From contig JAESUZ010002395.1 in the NCBI GenBank assembly GCA_017311185.1, positions 186,001 to 250,000 of the forward strand: a stretch of DNA of 64,000 nt. The letters run 5' to 3'. The notes beneath the pieces were generated by a model that saw only the letters and a program-made list of their open reading frames with translations, ran no database searches and was not told where the DNA came from. The stretch is from Proteles cristata cristata (taxonomy: Eukaryota > Chordata > Mammalia > Carnivora > Hyaenidae). Positions 21,949-33,185 of this stretch are shown here, in pieces (the first letter of the stretch is position 1; every line of letters starts with the position of its first letter). Made by a program: the position numbers and the translations under genes.

Positions 21949-22439
21949 CTGTGAGTGGCACAGCTTTCAAGTCTTCCAGAAATCAGAGCATATGCAGAGG
22001 GCAAGCAAGTGATGAGAGAAAGCTGTGTCTGGAGAGCGAGAGGTCTGAATGAGCGATTTAAGAAATGGAGCTCTTGTTGGTAACAAGCCCTAGAGTGAGG
22101 GAAAAGAGTGCACACATGGAATGCAAGAAGCTGACAAACACGGTTAGTGGCTAAGTGGACACTAACACTTCCAGGAATGGGGACAAGTGGCAGAAGAGAT
22201 AGAGGAACATGTAGCCTGGTGCTAAGTCTTTGATACCTGGCATACAATGAGGTCTGTGAATGACAGGTATCATCCATGTATTTGTAGGACACAGCCTCCA
22301 AAGTTCTAGGAGTTTTAGAGAGAAGGAGAAATGACCCGAGGAGCTACTGACCTTACTTCCCAACACCAGGATAAATGGGCAAGAGAAAAAATAAACAGCT
22401 CCACCAGAAAAGGTCAGGGAAAAGCAGGGCTCTAGAACA
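21949..22439. other. Unassigned unique sequence
   Basis: Nothing recognised. Confidence 0.35.
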
Positions 22440-22632
22440 CAGCCAAAATTCACGTACATGGGTAACACGCATAATCATCTTGGGAAGCGCTTGGGAAAAG
22501 ATAACCATTCACAGGTCCTACCCCCAGCCTGATAATTCAGAATCTCTGGAGCCTTGGGATTTGTGCCGTTTGAAAATTCACCAGTAATTCTAACGTGCAA
22601 ATGGATTTTCAAACCGCTGGTTTAAAGCAGGG
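22440..22632 (+). repeat. MER5-like DNA transposon remnant
   Basis: Phrases CACAGGTCCTACCCCCAGCC, AATTCAGAATCTCTGGAGCC and GTTTGAAAATTCACC follow the hAT-Charlie MER5 order; diverged. Confidence 0.55.
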
Positions 22633-23055
22633 GATTGAAGGGAACTTTGGAGAAAGGGATTGCAGAGAGGTGTTTCTTGATTATGATGGATAACGGCCTG
22701 GATGTACAAACAGCACTCCCCATGTGTCCCCCAGGAACAGATACCCACGAGAAGGTAAACGTTAAGTACCATCAGACCCCTCTTCTCTCAAGAGAACTCT
22801 GCTTTTTGTCTTCAAGCAGAGTTTCTGATGAAATAACAAGACATGGTCTTTAAAAGGATCCTGTGTGAGCCTGCCTTTTTAAATGCCCTCCACACTTTTT
22901 TCAGGTGATGTGGGGGGAAAGCAGGAGCATCACACAAGTATGTACTGAAGAGGTGTTAGGGGTAATTCTCAGCACTGACACAAAAGAAGCCTCGTCTTTC
23001 CCTGCTGCTTCCATCTGACTGACACGGAGCACAACAACAACAGCAATACTAGTTA
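22633..23055. other. Unassigned unique sequence
   Basis: No gene or repeat recognised. Confidence 0.35.
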
Positions 23056-23250
23056 ACCTTCACAGCGTGCTGTGTATCAGGCCGTACACTTATGGTTTAC
23101 ACTCACCATCTCATTTAATCCACACAATCCTTGGGAAGTGAGTCCCTGGGCCCCAGGGGAGTCCACTGGGACTTTCGAGAGCTAAGGGACCTGCCCAAGG
23201 TCACCAGCTCTAAAGTAATGTAAGCAGAGCCCTCCTCCATTTTGTCCAGC
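23056..23250 (-). repeat. MIR SINE, minus strand
   Basis: Complement-orientation MIR phrases CACCATCTCATTTAATCC and GACCTGCCCAAGGTCACC in the correct order. Confidence 0.75.
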
Positions 23251-23739
23251 CCCGGCAGCCTCTCTCCCCTGGCAGGTGGAGATGTAATCTCACCTTGTCA
23301 GGACGGAGGGGCACCTCATTGGACGGTGACACTTCGGGACCTAGCAATTGCCAGGATGATCCTGGGTGGTATTTCTTAGCCCTGCTTACATTAACTCCAA
23401 TTCTTCTTGTCTTCCGTAATTTAAAATTAGGTAAATTTAATCTCTCCCTTCTTGGCTCAGATTTACTGCAAATTAAACACGCGAGTATTAATAATGGAAA
23501 TAATTTCTCTTTAAAAACACATCCTGAAACTGGATGTGGGGCATTTCCAATATATCCATAAAGCAAACAAGACAGCTTAATTGTTTGTTTCTCCAAGGAA
23601 GGAAGCTAAACCCGGAATTAATTTGGTTCAGCCTGTGAAACAATTCGTTTGCTCTGCCTAATTCTGCCAATTAAAGAACTTTTTCCCAGACACAATTAGC
23701 ATGTAAAGCAGCGGCACAAAGCGAAGAAGGGGCCTCAAT
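23251..23739. other. Repeat-free flank of the CpG island
   Basis: AT-rich unique sequence upstream of the island. Between about 23590 and 23720 there are several AATTA/TTAAT motifs (AATTAATTTGG, CCTAATTCTG, CCAATTAAAG, ACAATTAGC). This is suggestive of a homeodomain-site-rich conserved element, but untested. Confidence 0.35.
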
Positions 23740-24940
23740 GATCTGGGCGGGGTGGAGGTGTTGGACTAGAACCCCTGGGGACCCTCTTGGTCTCAACTTT
23801 GGGGCCGAAGGAGCGCGCCGGGGGGTGGAGGGGGTAGGGGCGCACGGAGGAGCTCCAAGACCCCTTTGACAGTGGCCCTGCCATCACCAGCCGAAATCAG
23901 GGCGTCGAACGGCGCCGCTGAGGATCGGGCCGACCCGGCCGGGATCCCTGAGAGCCCCTGAGGCGGGCGGGCGCACGGGAGCCCGCCGCCCCCCACGCCC
24001 CTGGGCACTGGCCAGGAGCCTGCCCCCGTGCTGCGGGGGCTGCGCGCGCACCCAGGGCCGCGCCCCCCACCACCAGGGATCTGTAGCTTGCGCTCAGGGT
24101 GGGGATAGCGGCCCCTGCTGGCAGCTCTGGAGAAGAGCAAGAGACTGACTTTCCCTCACCCTTCTCGCCACCTTTTCCAGGTGGTTTGTAGGGGGGGAAA
24201 AAAAAGGTATATACAGGGTGTTGTCTCATGTGCGCTTATTCTTCGTGAGTCCCCAAGAGCAGATGTATGCGCGTAACTTGCGTTCCCCGCAGAAACAGTA
24301 GAAAGAAGAACGTGGGTCCTCGTCCCCATGAGGGAGCAGGTACAGTTTCTAATGCATTTATTTGAGGTCACTTGGCCTAAGGGCAACTGGGACCCTGCTC
24401 CTCCTCCCAAGTGCTTTTCACGGCCGCCTGCGTGACGGGTAAATGTTGCTTGGCGGCCCAGGGCTACTTTCTTTAAAGGCCTTGGCTCCAGCCCGCACTC
24501 TCTGCGAAGCCCACTGGGGAACGGCGGCCACCTCCACAGTGGTTAGTGGGGCATGTGGGCGCGGCGGGGAGCGAGGGGCCGCCCCGGGGGGCTGGACGTG
24601 GGGTGGCCTGGCCGGCTGGCGTAAGCCTGTAACCGCGAAGCTTTCTGGCGACTGCAAGTTCAAGCGGCCGAGGAGGGCTGTGCCTGCCATTCTTCGTGTG
24701 ATCCTAACAATAGCGCTGTGTAAGAAGTTGGGATTTACTTCTTTCGCGAAGCTGTTGGGTTCTCATTGGAATGGTCTGCGTCCTATTTCTGAAGTTTACT
24801 TATATTTCCAAGGACAACCTACACACTTTCTAAGCTTCAAAACGGACTGTGGCTGTTGGTGACACCATTCTTTGTACTGCAGTCAACGTGCTTACTTAAC
24901 ATGCTGTATGTGCGTTAACTAATAGCAGTGTTCATATCTC

Positions 24941-24958
24941 CAGCGTGTGTGTGTGTAT

Positions 24959-24996
<38 letters not shown>
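24941..24996 (+). repeat. (GT)n microsatellite
   Basis: Long GT tract with two GTAT interruptions, inside the CpG-island region. Confidence 0.95.
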
Positions 24997-24998
<2 letters not shown>

Positions 24999-25819
24999 AC
25001 CGCATCGGCTTTCGTCCAATACATCTGGGCGCATAGGGTGTCCATCACCTCTGAAATCTACCTCTTGATTCAGTAATCAGAATTAGAAAGGCTCATCGTT
25101 CACTTACCCTCATCTTTTAAAACTTTTCCATTTAAGAAAATCGATGAACAGATCCTTTCTTGTAACTCGCTCCTGCACTACGTCTATTTTTATTTATTTT
25201 TCTGATTTGGCAGGGCTCAGCAGTGCTGTCCGGGATTTTTTTTTTTCTTTGCTAGAGCAGATGTGGGGGTGGGGGAAGCAGGGGCTGGGTTCCAGCCCGA
25301 GTCAATCCCACCGGGACCTCCACCCAGCGCGCGGCGGGGCCGAGAATGCTGGTGGAAGGAAGCCTCGCTGACCGGTCGGTTCACGGCTCCACCTGCAGCC
25401 ACACCGCGTAGGCTCTCCCTCTCTCGGCCACGCTCGCTCACATTCACACACAAACACCACAGCCCTCCTTTGGGTCGGAGGAGACGCCAGCCAAAGGAGG
25501 CGGGGTTGCAGGAGGAGAGTCCGCTCTGCGCAATCCAGTCCGGGACTTGGCTCCGCCCGGGAGCAGCGGCCTCTCCAGTGACAGAGGAGTAGTGAGCGGC
25601 ACCGGGTGAGGCTGCAGCCAACTCCGCTCCCCGTCACTCGGCTGCCCAGGCGCTCGGGACGCAGCAGCGGCGCTTCTCCGCGGGGCTCACCGCCCGCGAT
25701 GCCCGCTTAGGAGCGGCGGCAGAGGCTAGCATCGCCACACCCGCGGCACAGCCCCCGCGGTTGCCGAGCGGGGCTACAGCCTGCCCCCCCTGCCCCAGCC
25801 CCCACCCCGCCCCCCACCC

Positions 25820-26203
25820 TGAAATGACTTGTTAATCGGCGCAGACACCACCGAAGGGACTCACCGGAGTGGAATCCAAGTGGAATTTGGACCTGGAGAA
25901 GAGTTTCTTGAACATTTACTCCTTCCTTGTTGGTTTTCTTTCTTTCTTTCTTTCTTTTTTTCCTCTCCCCTTCTGCGCCTGTCATTGGAGATGAACACAG
26001 CGCGTTTGCATCCCAGAAAGTAGTCGCCGCGACTGTTACCCCCAAAGAGACAAGCACACATGTAGGAATGACAAAGGCTTGCGAAGGAGAGAGCGCAGCT
26101 TGCGGCCCGGAGAGATCTCCTCGATAATGGATTACTAAATGGGATACTCGCTGCACCAGCCCGCTCCGAGCCCCGGCCGCCCGCCCGTCGATGCACCGAA
26201 AAG
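25820..26203 (+). other. Candidate first exon (5' UTR with uORF chain), gene unidentified
   Basis: Inferred exon in the CpG island, ending at 26203 before a GT donor (CGAAAAG then GTATGG). The start is not determined; 25820 only marks where the uORFs begin. ATGs at 25824, 25991, 26060, 26068 and 26127 all meet stops quickly; the one at 26060 is a bare ATGTAG start-stop. The last uORFs are linked: TAA at 26125 overlaps ATG at 26127, and its stop at 26136-26138 abuts an ATG at 26139. That last frame (MGYSLHQPAPSPGR...) stays open to the donor and would cross the splice in phase 2. A second in-exon ATG lies at 26191 in a weak context. I do not recognise the protein start, so the real start may be in a later exon outside the window. 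The donor is moderate rather than perfect. Confidence 0.4.
25935..25958 (+). repeat. (TTTC)n short tandem repeat
   Basis: Pyrimidine tract of TTTC units within the candidate first exon. Confidence 0.9.
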
Positions 26204-28290
26204 GTATGGCTGGGGCGCCCTGGCGCGCCCTGCCTCTCTGGGCGGCTCGGCTCCGGACAGCGGGTCCCGGGGCCGCGGCCGGCACGCGCTGTCGGCTTTG
26301 TGGTAGCTGCGTTTTATTTTGTCCGGTGTCTTGTCTCCCGAGCGTTGCCGGGCCCTTGGGGAGCAGTCGTGAGCCCAGCCCGGCGCTCCTCTCCGCCCTG
26401 TGCCCGGGAGACCGCTGGGCTCCGTGTTGCGCGAGCTTCTCCACCCGCGCCGCGCACACGCCCGGCGCCGCCCGGGACCGCGACCGCGCGGCGCTGCCTG
26501 GCTGGGGGATGTGTGTGCCGGACCCGGGGCTCGTCCTCACTTTCTGGCCAACGGGCAGCAGAGAGGCCCCGAGAGGGTGGGATTTTCAGAAGCGTCCAGT
26601 CCTGGTGCAAAGGCTGGGGAAGGGGTTTTGCCCTCGAGGGCTGGCGAACGTTGGGTAGAAGAGCGCTGTTTTTGCCCAGCACCGGGGTTGGGTTCTGGGG
26701 TGGGAAAAGAGGTTCCGCAGAGACGGTGGGAAAGCGAACAGAATCTTTCGTTGTCCGCCCGGGGTCTGGGCTGTGCTCTGTGGAGTGCGGGGAAACTTGT
26801 AATGGCCCTGGTACCCCTGCGCCCTGCCACTTGGTGACATCCCGGCTTTCGCGGCTGCTGGCACCAGAGGTTCCGGGCTTTGTTTGCTCGAGAGAGTGCC
26901 CAGGAACGGTCTCCTCCCGGTGTGGCGCGGCGCTCCCCGCTCTGGGTTCTGTCCCCCGCTGCAGCTCCCTTCTGGCCGGGCGAGGACGGCATCTGTCGCA
27001 GCTGCGTTCCCCTCTAGCACAGGGCCCTCCACGCCGGGGCTTGGCGCCCGCTGCGCTCTCCTCCAAAATCTACGAGGTCCCTCCAGGGAAAGGAGTTGTC
27101 CCTGAGCGGGAAGGGTGGGAAGACTTGGCAAGAGATGACCCAGTACTTGCTACCCAGACCAGGGCTTTACCCGGCCCACAGGTTCTGGATGTCCGAACTA
27201 CTCGTGGCGTCCTACAGAGCTGCCTCGCGGGCCGTGGGGCGCTCGGGAGCTAGCCCGACAGTGCCCACCCACCCTGTAAGACCCTGCTGGGGTGGGCAGT
27301 GTCTCTTCTCCAGATTCTCTTTTATCTCAGCTCCCCACTGTGGTACACAGTGCAAAGCGGGATCCTGAGGTCCGCTCCCTCCTCCCACGACCCGAGCAGT
27401 AACGGGGGAGCCAGGGAGCCGTCCCGAACTTGTGCGTTTCGGGAAAGGAAACAGGATTCGGCCGTCTTTCCCGCTCCCTTGCCTCCCCTCCGCCCGGCGC
27501 CGCCTCCTTTTCCACCACTGGGTCACCCGACCAGGCGCTTCTGGAAAGTTTCTCTGAAAGCCAGGGGCGGCGAGCACGACAGGATTGGGGCTCAGAGTGT
27601 GCTGTCCGCGGGAAACCGAACCCAGAGGCAAGCGGGTAGACCGCCCAGGATGCGGGGAGTTGGGTGCTGGCCCACAGACCGTGGCGTCCAACGCCCACAG
27701 TCAGTTTGGATGGTGTCTCAGCGCTGCACTAGCTGGACCTGTCGAGGAAGGGGGTGGGGGAGGGAAGATAAGGGGGAAGGGGGAGGATTTAGGGAGCTGG
27801 TGCGGCCACTGGACAGCGGCTGGCGCACGGGTGCCCAGGAGCCGGGACTCACTGGCTTGTAAGTACCAGTTCCAAGCGCAGCATCCCCAGGCTCCCCCTC
27901 CCCAACCCCCTCCTAGCCACGCGCAGTTTTCCAGCCGGCGGGTTTCCAGGGAGGAGCGGAGCAGGGAGCCAGGTGTTCATGGAGCGGGGGAGGAACTGCT
28001 GTCTTCACAGCCAAGGAGAGCACTTACAGCCGCGGCCAACGGCCTGTATCGCAGCGGGCAGTCCCAATGTCCCTTCCGAGTCGGTCCTTGGGAGAAAGGT
28101 GACTGGCTGCTTTGAGAATGCGGTGGCCAGTGACGGCCACGGTGGGATCGCTTTCTGCTTCCGCTGGATGGAAATCAAGTTGCTACTTGCTGAGGGGGCT
28201 CCATGAAAGGATTAAAACACAGGCAGGCGCGGAAACGCGCGCGCGCACACACACACGCAGATGCTTGCACTTGCACGCACAACTTTCTCT

Positions 28291-30639
28291 GCCTCAAATC
28301 TGAAAAGATGTTTCACCCAGATACAGTGTTCTGCCAGCAGGTCTCAGGAAAGCTACGCAATGCCCCCCAGCGCTGGTTTTTAAGTCTTTCCGGGGTAGGG
28401 AGGTCGAGTCCCTCTGCCTTGGCTAATCCCGGTAATCGTCGGTCTTCCTTCGGACATATATCTGGGGCATCAAGTCCTCTCTGATGGCAGGGGAAAGACT
28501 GTTGGTTCCAGACAGATGAATTCTTTATTTAGGCCTTTTCCCTAAAAGTAAAGATGCCCGTGCCTGATTTTGAATGAAAATATCGTATTTTTACACCTCA
28601 TCCAAATGGCTACCAGAGGTCAAGATGGCAAGCATTCTGTACGTGTTTTGTTTTTTTTTTTTAATGCCATGTTTAGTCTGCATGGAGCATTTTTATGATT
28701 TACAGTAAGCTCTGATTAAACTACTCCAGGCACCAAAGCTAATTATTATCCTAACCTTAAATGCAGTGGCGGACTGGTGTCTCCACCTATTAACCTAAAC
28801 TATCTGTTAAAATATAATTGCACTCACTATTTGAATTTGGTTTGCCCATGCTTGTTTACCTGCTAACTTTTATTTGAAACTTGAGTAACCCCCACCCCGT
28901 ATGATTATTTTGGTTGTAGGATATTCTTAAATGGGGCACTTTGCAAAACAATCTGAAAGCAGAAAAGGATGGAATATCAGGCTTAAAACCTCATTTCTGT
29001 GTTGTCTTTTTTCAACGTGATATAAACAAGCATTCCAGCTCCTGTTTCTTACTTACAGTGTTCCCAAAGTGTTATGTTTTGCAACTACCCCCCGTGTGGA
29101 GATGGGCCGCACTCTTGAAAAATGCATGTAATTCACATATGTAAATGTTTAACAGAGAGCCAAAATCATGGTCTCAGGAGCCATCTGTAAAATATATTGA
29201 TTGCATAAAATATCTATGTTTAAATAGGTTAAAAATTCCTAAGAACTGGCATAGAAACTCAAATGTTGAATGGATAAGTCAATGAAAGAAATAGCCACAA
29301 TGATTTTTACATGTCTCCACTTAGAGTGGACCTGGTCCCCGCGCCCCATCCCCCCCCGCTGTGGCTTCAAATAAGTGGTTATTATCAAGTGGCAATAAGT
29401 GCAACTCTTTATTTACACACAGTGACACACACACACACACGGCCCTCAAGTTCCTTCCAAGTCTAGTGAATGCTTTTCCCATCATTAAAAAAATATAGCA
29501 TTTGCATTTTGAGTAGGCGGATAACATTGCTTAGTATGTTGAATCAGAAGGATGGCAAGAATTAGGAAGACTGTTATCTTCCCTGAATAAAAATAAGACA
29601 CCCAAATTAGGAACTTGTATTAAATTCAAAATAAATACTCATGCTTTAAAAGCAAATGGGCAATTGCACTCACACATGAAATGGAAGGAAAAATACTGTT
29701 TTGAACGGGGAGGTAAGTCAGATTCTTTACTATGTGTACAGAGTGGTTCAGCTCTATTCTGAGCAGGACAAAAGAGTGATCATGGGAAAAGAAGTTTTTT
29801 GGAACTAGATTGCCAAAAGCGAATATATTCTCCCATCCTATTTGTTTGCAGAAAGGAATCACGGAACAAGCCAAACTAATTGCGAATGCTTTAATTAAGC
29901 ATCTGCCGTTTGCAGCAGTATGTAAAGCCTAAGAGAGACTGCACGGATCTCTGTGTGGTTCTTCCCCCTCCTCCACCCCAGGTTTAGGCAATTTATTGTC
30001 TTCTTCCTAAGGTGGGTGTGCCTGGGGGTTCACACGTCCAGAGGAAGGCGGAGCCTGTAAACATCCTGCTGTGCCCTCCCAAGTCAGTGTACCCCTACTC
30101 TCAAGGTACCCGGGAGCCAAGTCCTCTCTTGAGTATTTCTACTCCATGGGGAAGGCTTTTCTCATCCACTGAGCTATTCTCTGCTGGCAACCACACAGCT
30201 GCCTCCTGGGGATATGGTAAGGTAGAGGAGGGCGGGAGGCATTTAATCCCTCTGAAATGGGCAAGTAAGATGTAATACCACACAAACCTCAAGGGGGAGG
30301 AGGCAGTACAGGCTCCTTCTCAGCACGAGACTGTAACAGTGGAGTATATACACAAGGGCATCCTGCTTTGTGAAGCAGGTGAGTTCTTGCAAAACTTTCT
30401 GATTAGAGAAATTCTAATTACGCTAATGGAGAGTGTCCTATAAAAGTGTCAGTACTCTGATGTTTCTCAAGTAACCTCTTCTGCCCAGACCCCTCTCTCT
30501 TGGGGCTCTCCAACAGTAAATGCCTGCAGGTTAGGTAGCTCTTCTTGGGTCTAGTAGGCACCTCCAACCTAACACGTTTAGAACACCCGATTTTGGATCT
30601 GTCCCCCAAGATAGGATTTTTGTATCATCTTCTCCATCT
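28291..30639. other. SINE-free unique interval after the CpG island
   Basis: About 2.3 kb with no SINE, L1 or MIR recognised. AT-rich motifs such as CTCTGATTAAACTACTCC and AGCTAATTATTATCC occur near 28710-28750. A short (CA)n tract lies at 29424-29440. If the candidate exon is real, this is the start of intron 1 and a plausible enhancer region. Confidence 0.4.
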
Positions 30640-30914
30640 TGGTAAATGGCAGAGCTGCTCGCACGTCACAAGAGTTATCCTCGACTCTTCTTTTTTCGCA
30701 ATCACATCCACTCTGGCTCAAGGCTGCTGACCCCTCCTTCAGAATGCGTGAGGGCGCCCTCCAGGTCTTCTACCACTGTGACCCTCACAGTGGCCAAGCC
30801 AGTGTCCTCTGCTACTGGTTTATTGTGCCAGCCTCCCAGCCAGCTCTGCTCCTGGCCCCCTATAGTCTTTTCTCAACACAGCAGCCAAAGTGACTTTTTA
30901 AAACATTGAAGCTA

Positions 30915-31046
30915 GGGGGCGCCTGGGTGGCTCAGTCAGTTAAGAGTCCGACTCTTGGTTTCTGCTCAGGTCACATGATCTTGCAGTTTCATGGGTTCAG
31001 GCCCGCATCGGGCTTTGCGCTGTCAGCACAGAGCCTGCTTGGGTTT
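30915..31046 (+). mobile_element. SINEC_Fc-type SINE, 3' half deleted
   Basis: Head GGGCGCCTGGGTGGCTCAG through AGCACAGAGCCTGCTTGGG, then an abrupt return to L2 sequence (CCCATCTCG...). The CT block and A tail are missing. About 30-40 bases of the expected L2 are also missing, so a deletion probably removed the tail and adjacent L2 together. Confidence 0.88.
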
Positions 31047-31168
31047 CCCATCTCGTACCGGAAAAAGCCAGAGTCTGTCCTATGGCATTTGTGGCCCTAT
31101 GTGATCTGTGCTCTGGTCCCTACTTCACTCTCACCCCTTTTTGGGGTTATGTGAATATGCCAGGTGTG

Positions 31169-31752
31169 CTCTTTTTTTTTAAATTTAATTTTTAGTCAAT
31201 ATACAGGGCAATATTGTTTTCAGAAGTACAATTCAGTGATTCACCACTTGCATACAACACCCAACACGTGCCCTCCTGAATGCCCATCCCCCCCACCTGC
31301 CTCCAGCAACCCTCAGTTTGTTCTCTATTGTTAAAAGTCTCTTGTGGTTTGTTTCCCTTTCTGCTGTTCACCCCTTTCCCATAAGTTCATCTGTTTTATC
31401 TCTTAAATTCCACATATGGATAAGTCATATGATATTTCTCTCTCTGACTTATTTCACTTAGCATAACATACTCTAGTTCCATCCATGTTGTTTGCAAATG
31501 GCAAGATTTCATTCTTTTTGGTGGCTGAGTAATATTCCATCGTGTGTATATGTGTACATTCCATTGCATGTATATACACACACATACATACACAACATCT
31601 TTAGCCATTCGTCAGTCAATGGACATTTGGGCTCCCTGCATAGTTGGCTATTGTTGATAATGCTGCTGTAAACATGGGGTGCATGTGCCCCTTCGAATCT
31701 GTGTTTTTGTATCCTTTAGGTAAATACCTAACACTGCGACTGCTGGATTCTC
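31169..31752 (-). mobile_element. Short 5'-truncated carnivore L1, minus strand
   Basis: About 580 bp of the L1 3' end, antisense to plus: TTTTTTTTAAATTTAATTTT tail complement, TTAGCATAACATACTCTAG, then AGTAATATTCCATCGTGTG and CATGGGGTGCATGTGCCCC. It is collinear with part of the L1 at 909-2825. L2 resumes on both sides with little loss. No clear target duplication was found. Confidence 0.88.
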
Positions 31753-32259
31753 TTCAGGGTCCTGTGCATGGTCTCCACACTTGCTCATCCATGACTTTGT
31801 ACGATTCTTTCCCCAGACAGCCATGTGATTTGCTCCTCACATTCTTTTTAGGCCTTTGTGCACATGTCACTTTCACAGTGAAGCCTTTTCTGACTGCCTT
31901 ACTTACTTCACCCTTTTCCCCAAGACTCCCTACACTCCCCGCCCCCTGGGACTGCCTCATTTTTTTTTTCTCTTCTCACCTTTTACAGCCCAACAAGCTA
32001 TACGTTGTCCTTACTTATTTTCTGTCTTCCACTTGAACGTAATGCCATGAGGAAAGACTTGCTCCCATGTTGTTCACTGCTGGATCTCCAATACCTACAC
32101 CCATGCCTGGCACATCATAGGCTGTTCGTAACAAGAATGCGTTGAATCAATTCACTGATTGATCCATAAAGAGTGAATCTTTTTGCAAAAGCTTCTAGTC
32201 TCCATCTCTTCTGTCGGCTCTTGTTTTCCTCTCTTACGGTTTCATCCAATGGAATACTT

Positions 32260-32261
<2 letters not shown>

Positions 32262-32298
<37 letters not shown>
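32262..32298 (+). repeat. (GT)n microsatellite
   Basis: Uninterrupted GT run of about 37 bp. Confidence 0.97.
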
Positions 32299-32300
<2 letters not shown>

Positions 32301-32714
32301 CACTGTCTTCCATGCACACAGGTGGTATGTCCCATGCACCGTCAGTGGAGCGTTCGTTGTGGCTTGTTTTCCCAGGCTTGGAGGTGGGCTAGAGCCTGCT
32401 CATTCCCACACTCTCACCCAGTCCCCTTCTGTGGCCAAGAGCACACATCTGTGGGACACCTGGGTGAAGTGGAGAGAATCAGAGTTAGGTAAAAAGCAAC
32501 TTGCCAAGAAACAGAGCCAGGAAGACAGCCAGCATTTATAGGGATTGAGCTTTTGACCTTGGCCTCATTTGCTCTGCATTCTAACCACTGGCCACAGAAC
32601 TGCCTTGCTCTTCTGGAGTCTGCCAACAGTACTTTTTAAAATCCACCTTTCTAGCAGGAGAAAATGGTATGCTAATGGCCCCACACTCCTGCCCTGTACT
32701 ACTACTGGTACAGT
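32299..32714. other. Unassigned sequence
   Basis: Nothing recognised. Confidence 0.35.
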
Positions 32715-32895
32715 GATAACTGGTATTAAAGATCCTGCGCTTGGAGTCGCAGTTCCTGGCTTCAAGACTCTTTGTACCTTGGACAAACCACTAAACCTCT
32801 CTGGAGCTGTAGTATTTTATTCTATTTTTTATTTTTTAAGTTTTCTAATATTTATTTTTGAAAGACACAGAGAGACACAGCGTGAGTGGGCGAAG

Positions 32896-32931
<36 letters not shown>

Positions 32932-33185
32932 CCCTAACAGGCTCCAGGCTCTGAGCTGTCAGCACAGAGCCCAACGTGGGGCTTGAACTCATGAACCCCG
33001 AGATCATGACCTGAGTTGAAGCCATATGCTTAACCGACTGAGCCGCCCAGGCGCCCTAAGAGCTGCAGTATTTTAAATAAAAGCTGTGAATAGTAAACCT
33101 GTGCTTCCTACCTTGTATGACTGCTAGGGAAATAACATGAAGTCACAAATGTGAATGTTTTTGGTAAAATATGAAATGCACTCTG
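32715..33185 (+). repeat. MIR SINE split by a SINEC_Fc copy
   Basis: Left half: TTGGAGTCGCAGTTCCTGGC, then GGACAAACCACTAAACCTCTC. Right half: CTACCTTGTATGACTGCTAG and GAATGTTTTTGG. The younger SINE sits between them with a 16-bp target duplication. Confidence 0.72.
32820..33059 (-). mobile_element. SINEC_Fc-type SINE, minus strand, full length
   Basis: Target duplication GAGCTG(T/C)AGTATTTTA at 32804-32819 and 33060-33075, one mismatch. It contains a (GA)n tract at about 32899-32929 and ends CTGAGCCGCCCAGGCGCCC. Confidence 0.94.

Larger units (their letters stand above)
23740..28290. promoter_or_regulatory. Large CpG island / promoter region
   Basis: About 4.5 kb of GC-rich, CpG-rich DNA in an otherwise AT-rich window, with dense CG dinucleotides around 23900-24100, 24430-24670 and 25290-27950. 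It contains no SINE copy. Islands of this size usually mark promoters of developmental or widely expressed genes (general knowledge). Low stop density from the base composition creates long but spurious frames on both strands (for example 26300-27253 plus and 25707-26540 minus). No TATA box is obvious. Confidence 0.85.
30640..32157 (+). repeat. L2 element (3' part), split by a SINE and an L1
   Basis: L2 phrases appear in correct order across two insertions. Before the SINE: CTCAACACAGCAGCCAAAGTG. Between SINE and L1: GAAAAAGCCAGAGTCTGTCC, TATGCCAGGTGTGCTC. After the L1: GTGAAGCCTTTTCTGACTGCC (in part), ATGCCTGGCACATCATAGG, and a GTTGAATCAATTC end. It is an ancient LINE, sense on the plus strand. 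Frames within it (for example 31644-32036) are L2 derived and not genes. Confidence 0.8.

Noticed and set aside
21669..22301. 210-codon minus-strand frame rich in His, Pro, Ser
   Set aside because: Produced by the (GGAT/GGAC)n simple repeat; low complexity, not a gene.
25707..26540. 277-codon minus-strand open frame
   Set aside because: Antisense to the candidate first exon, low stop density from base composition, no recognisable domain.
26300..27253. 317-codon plus-strand open frame in the CpG island
   Set aside because: GC-rich composition makes stops rare, overlapping frames on both strands are also open, and the translation is Arg/Gly/Pro/Ser-rich without any domain. It also lies beyond the candidate donor at 26204.
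27851..27866. CTTGTAAGTACC as an alternative first-exon donor
   Set aside because: Plausible intronic part but weak on the exon side, and no supporting acceptor or start context was found.
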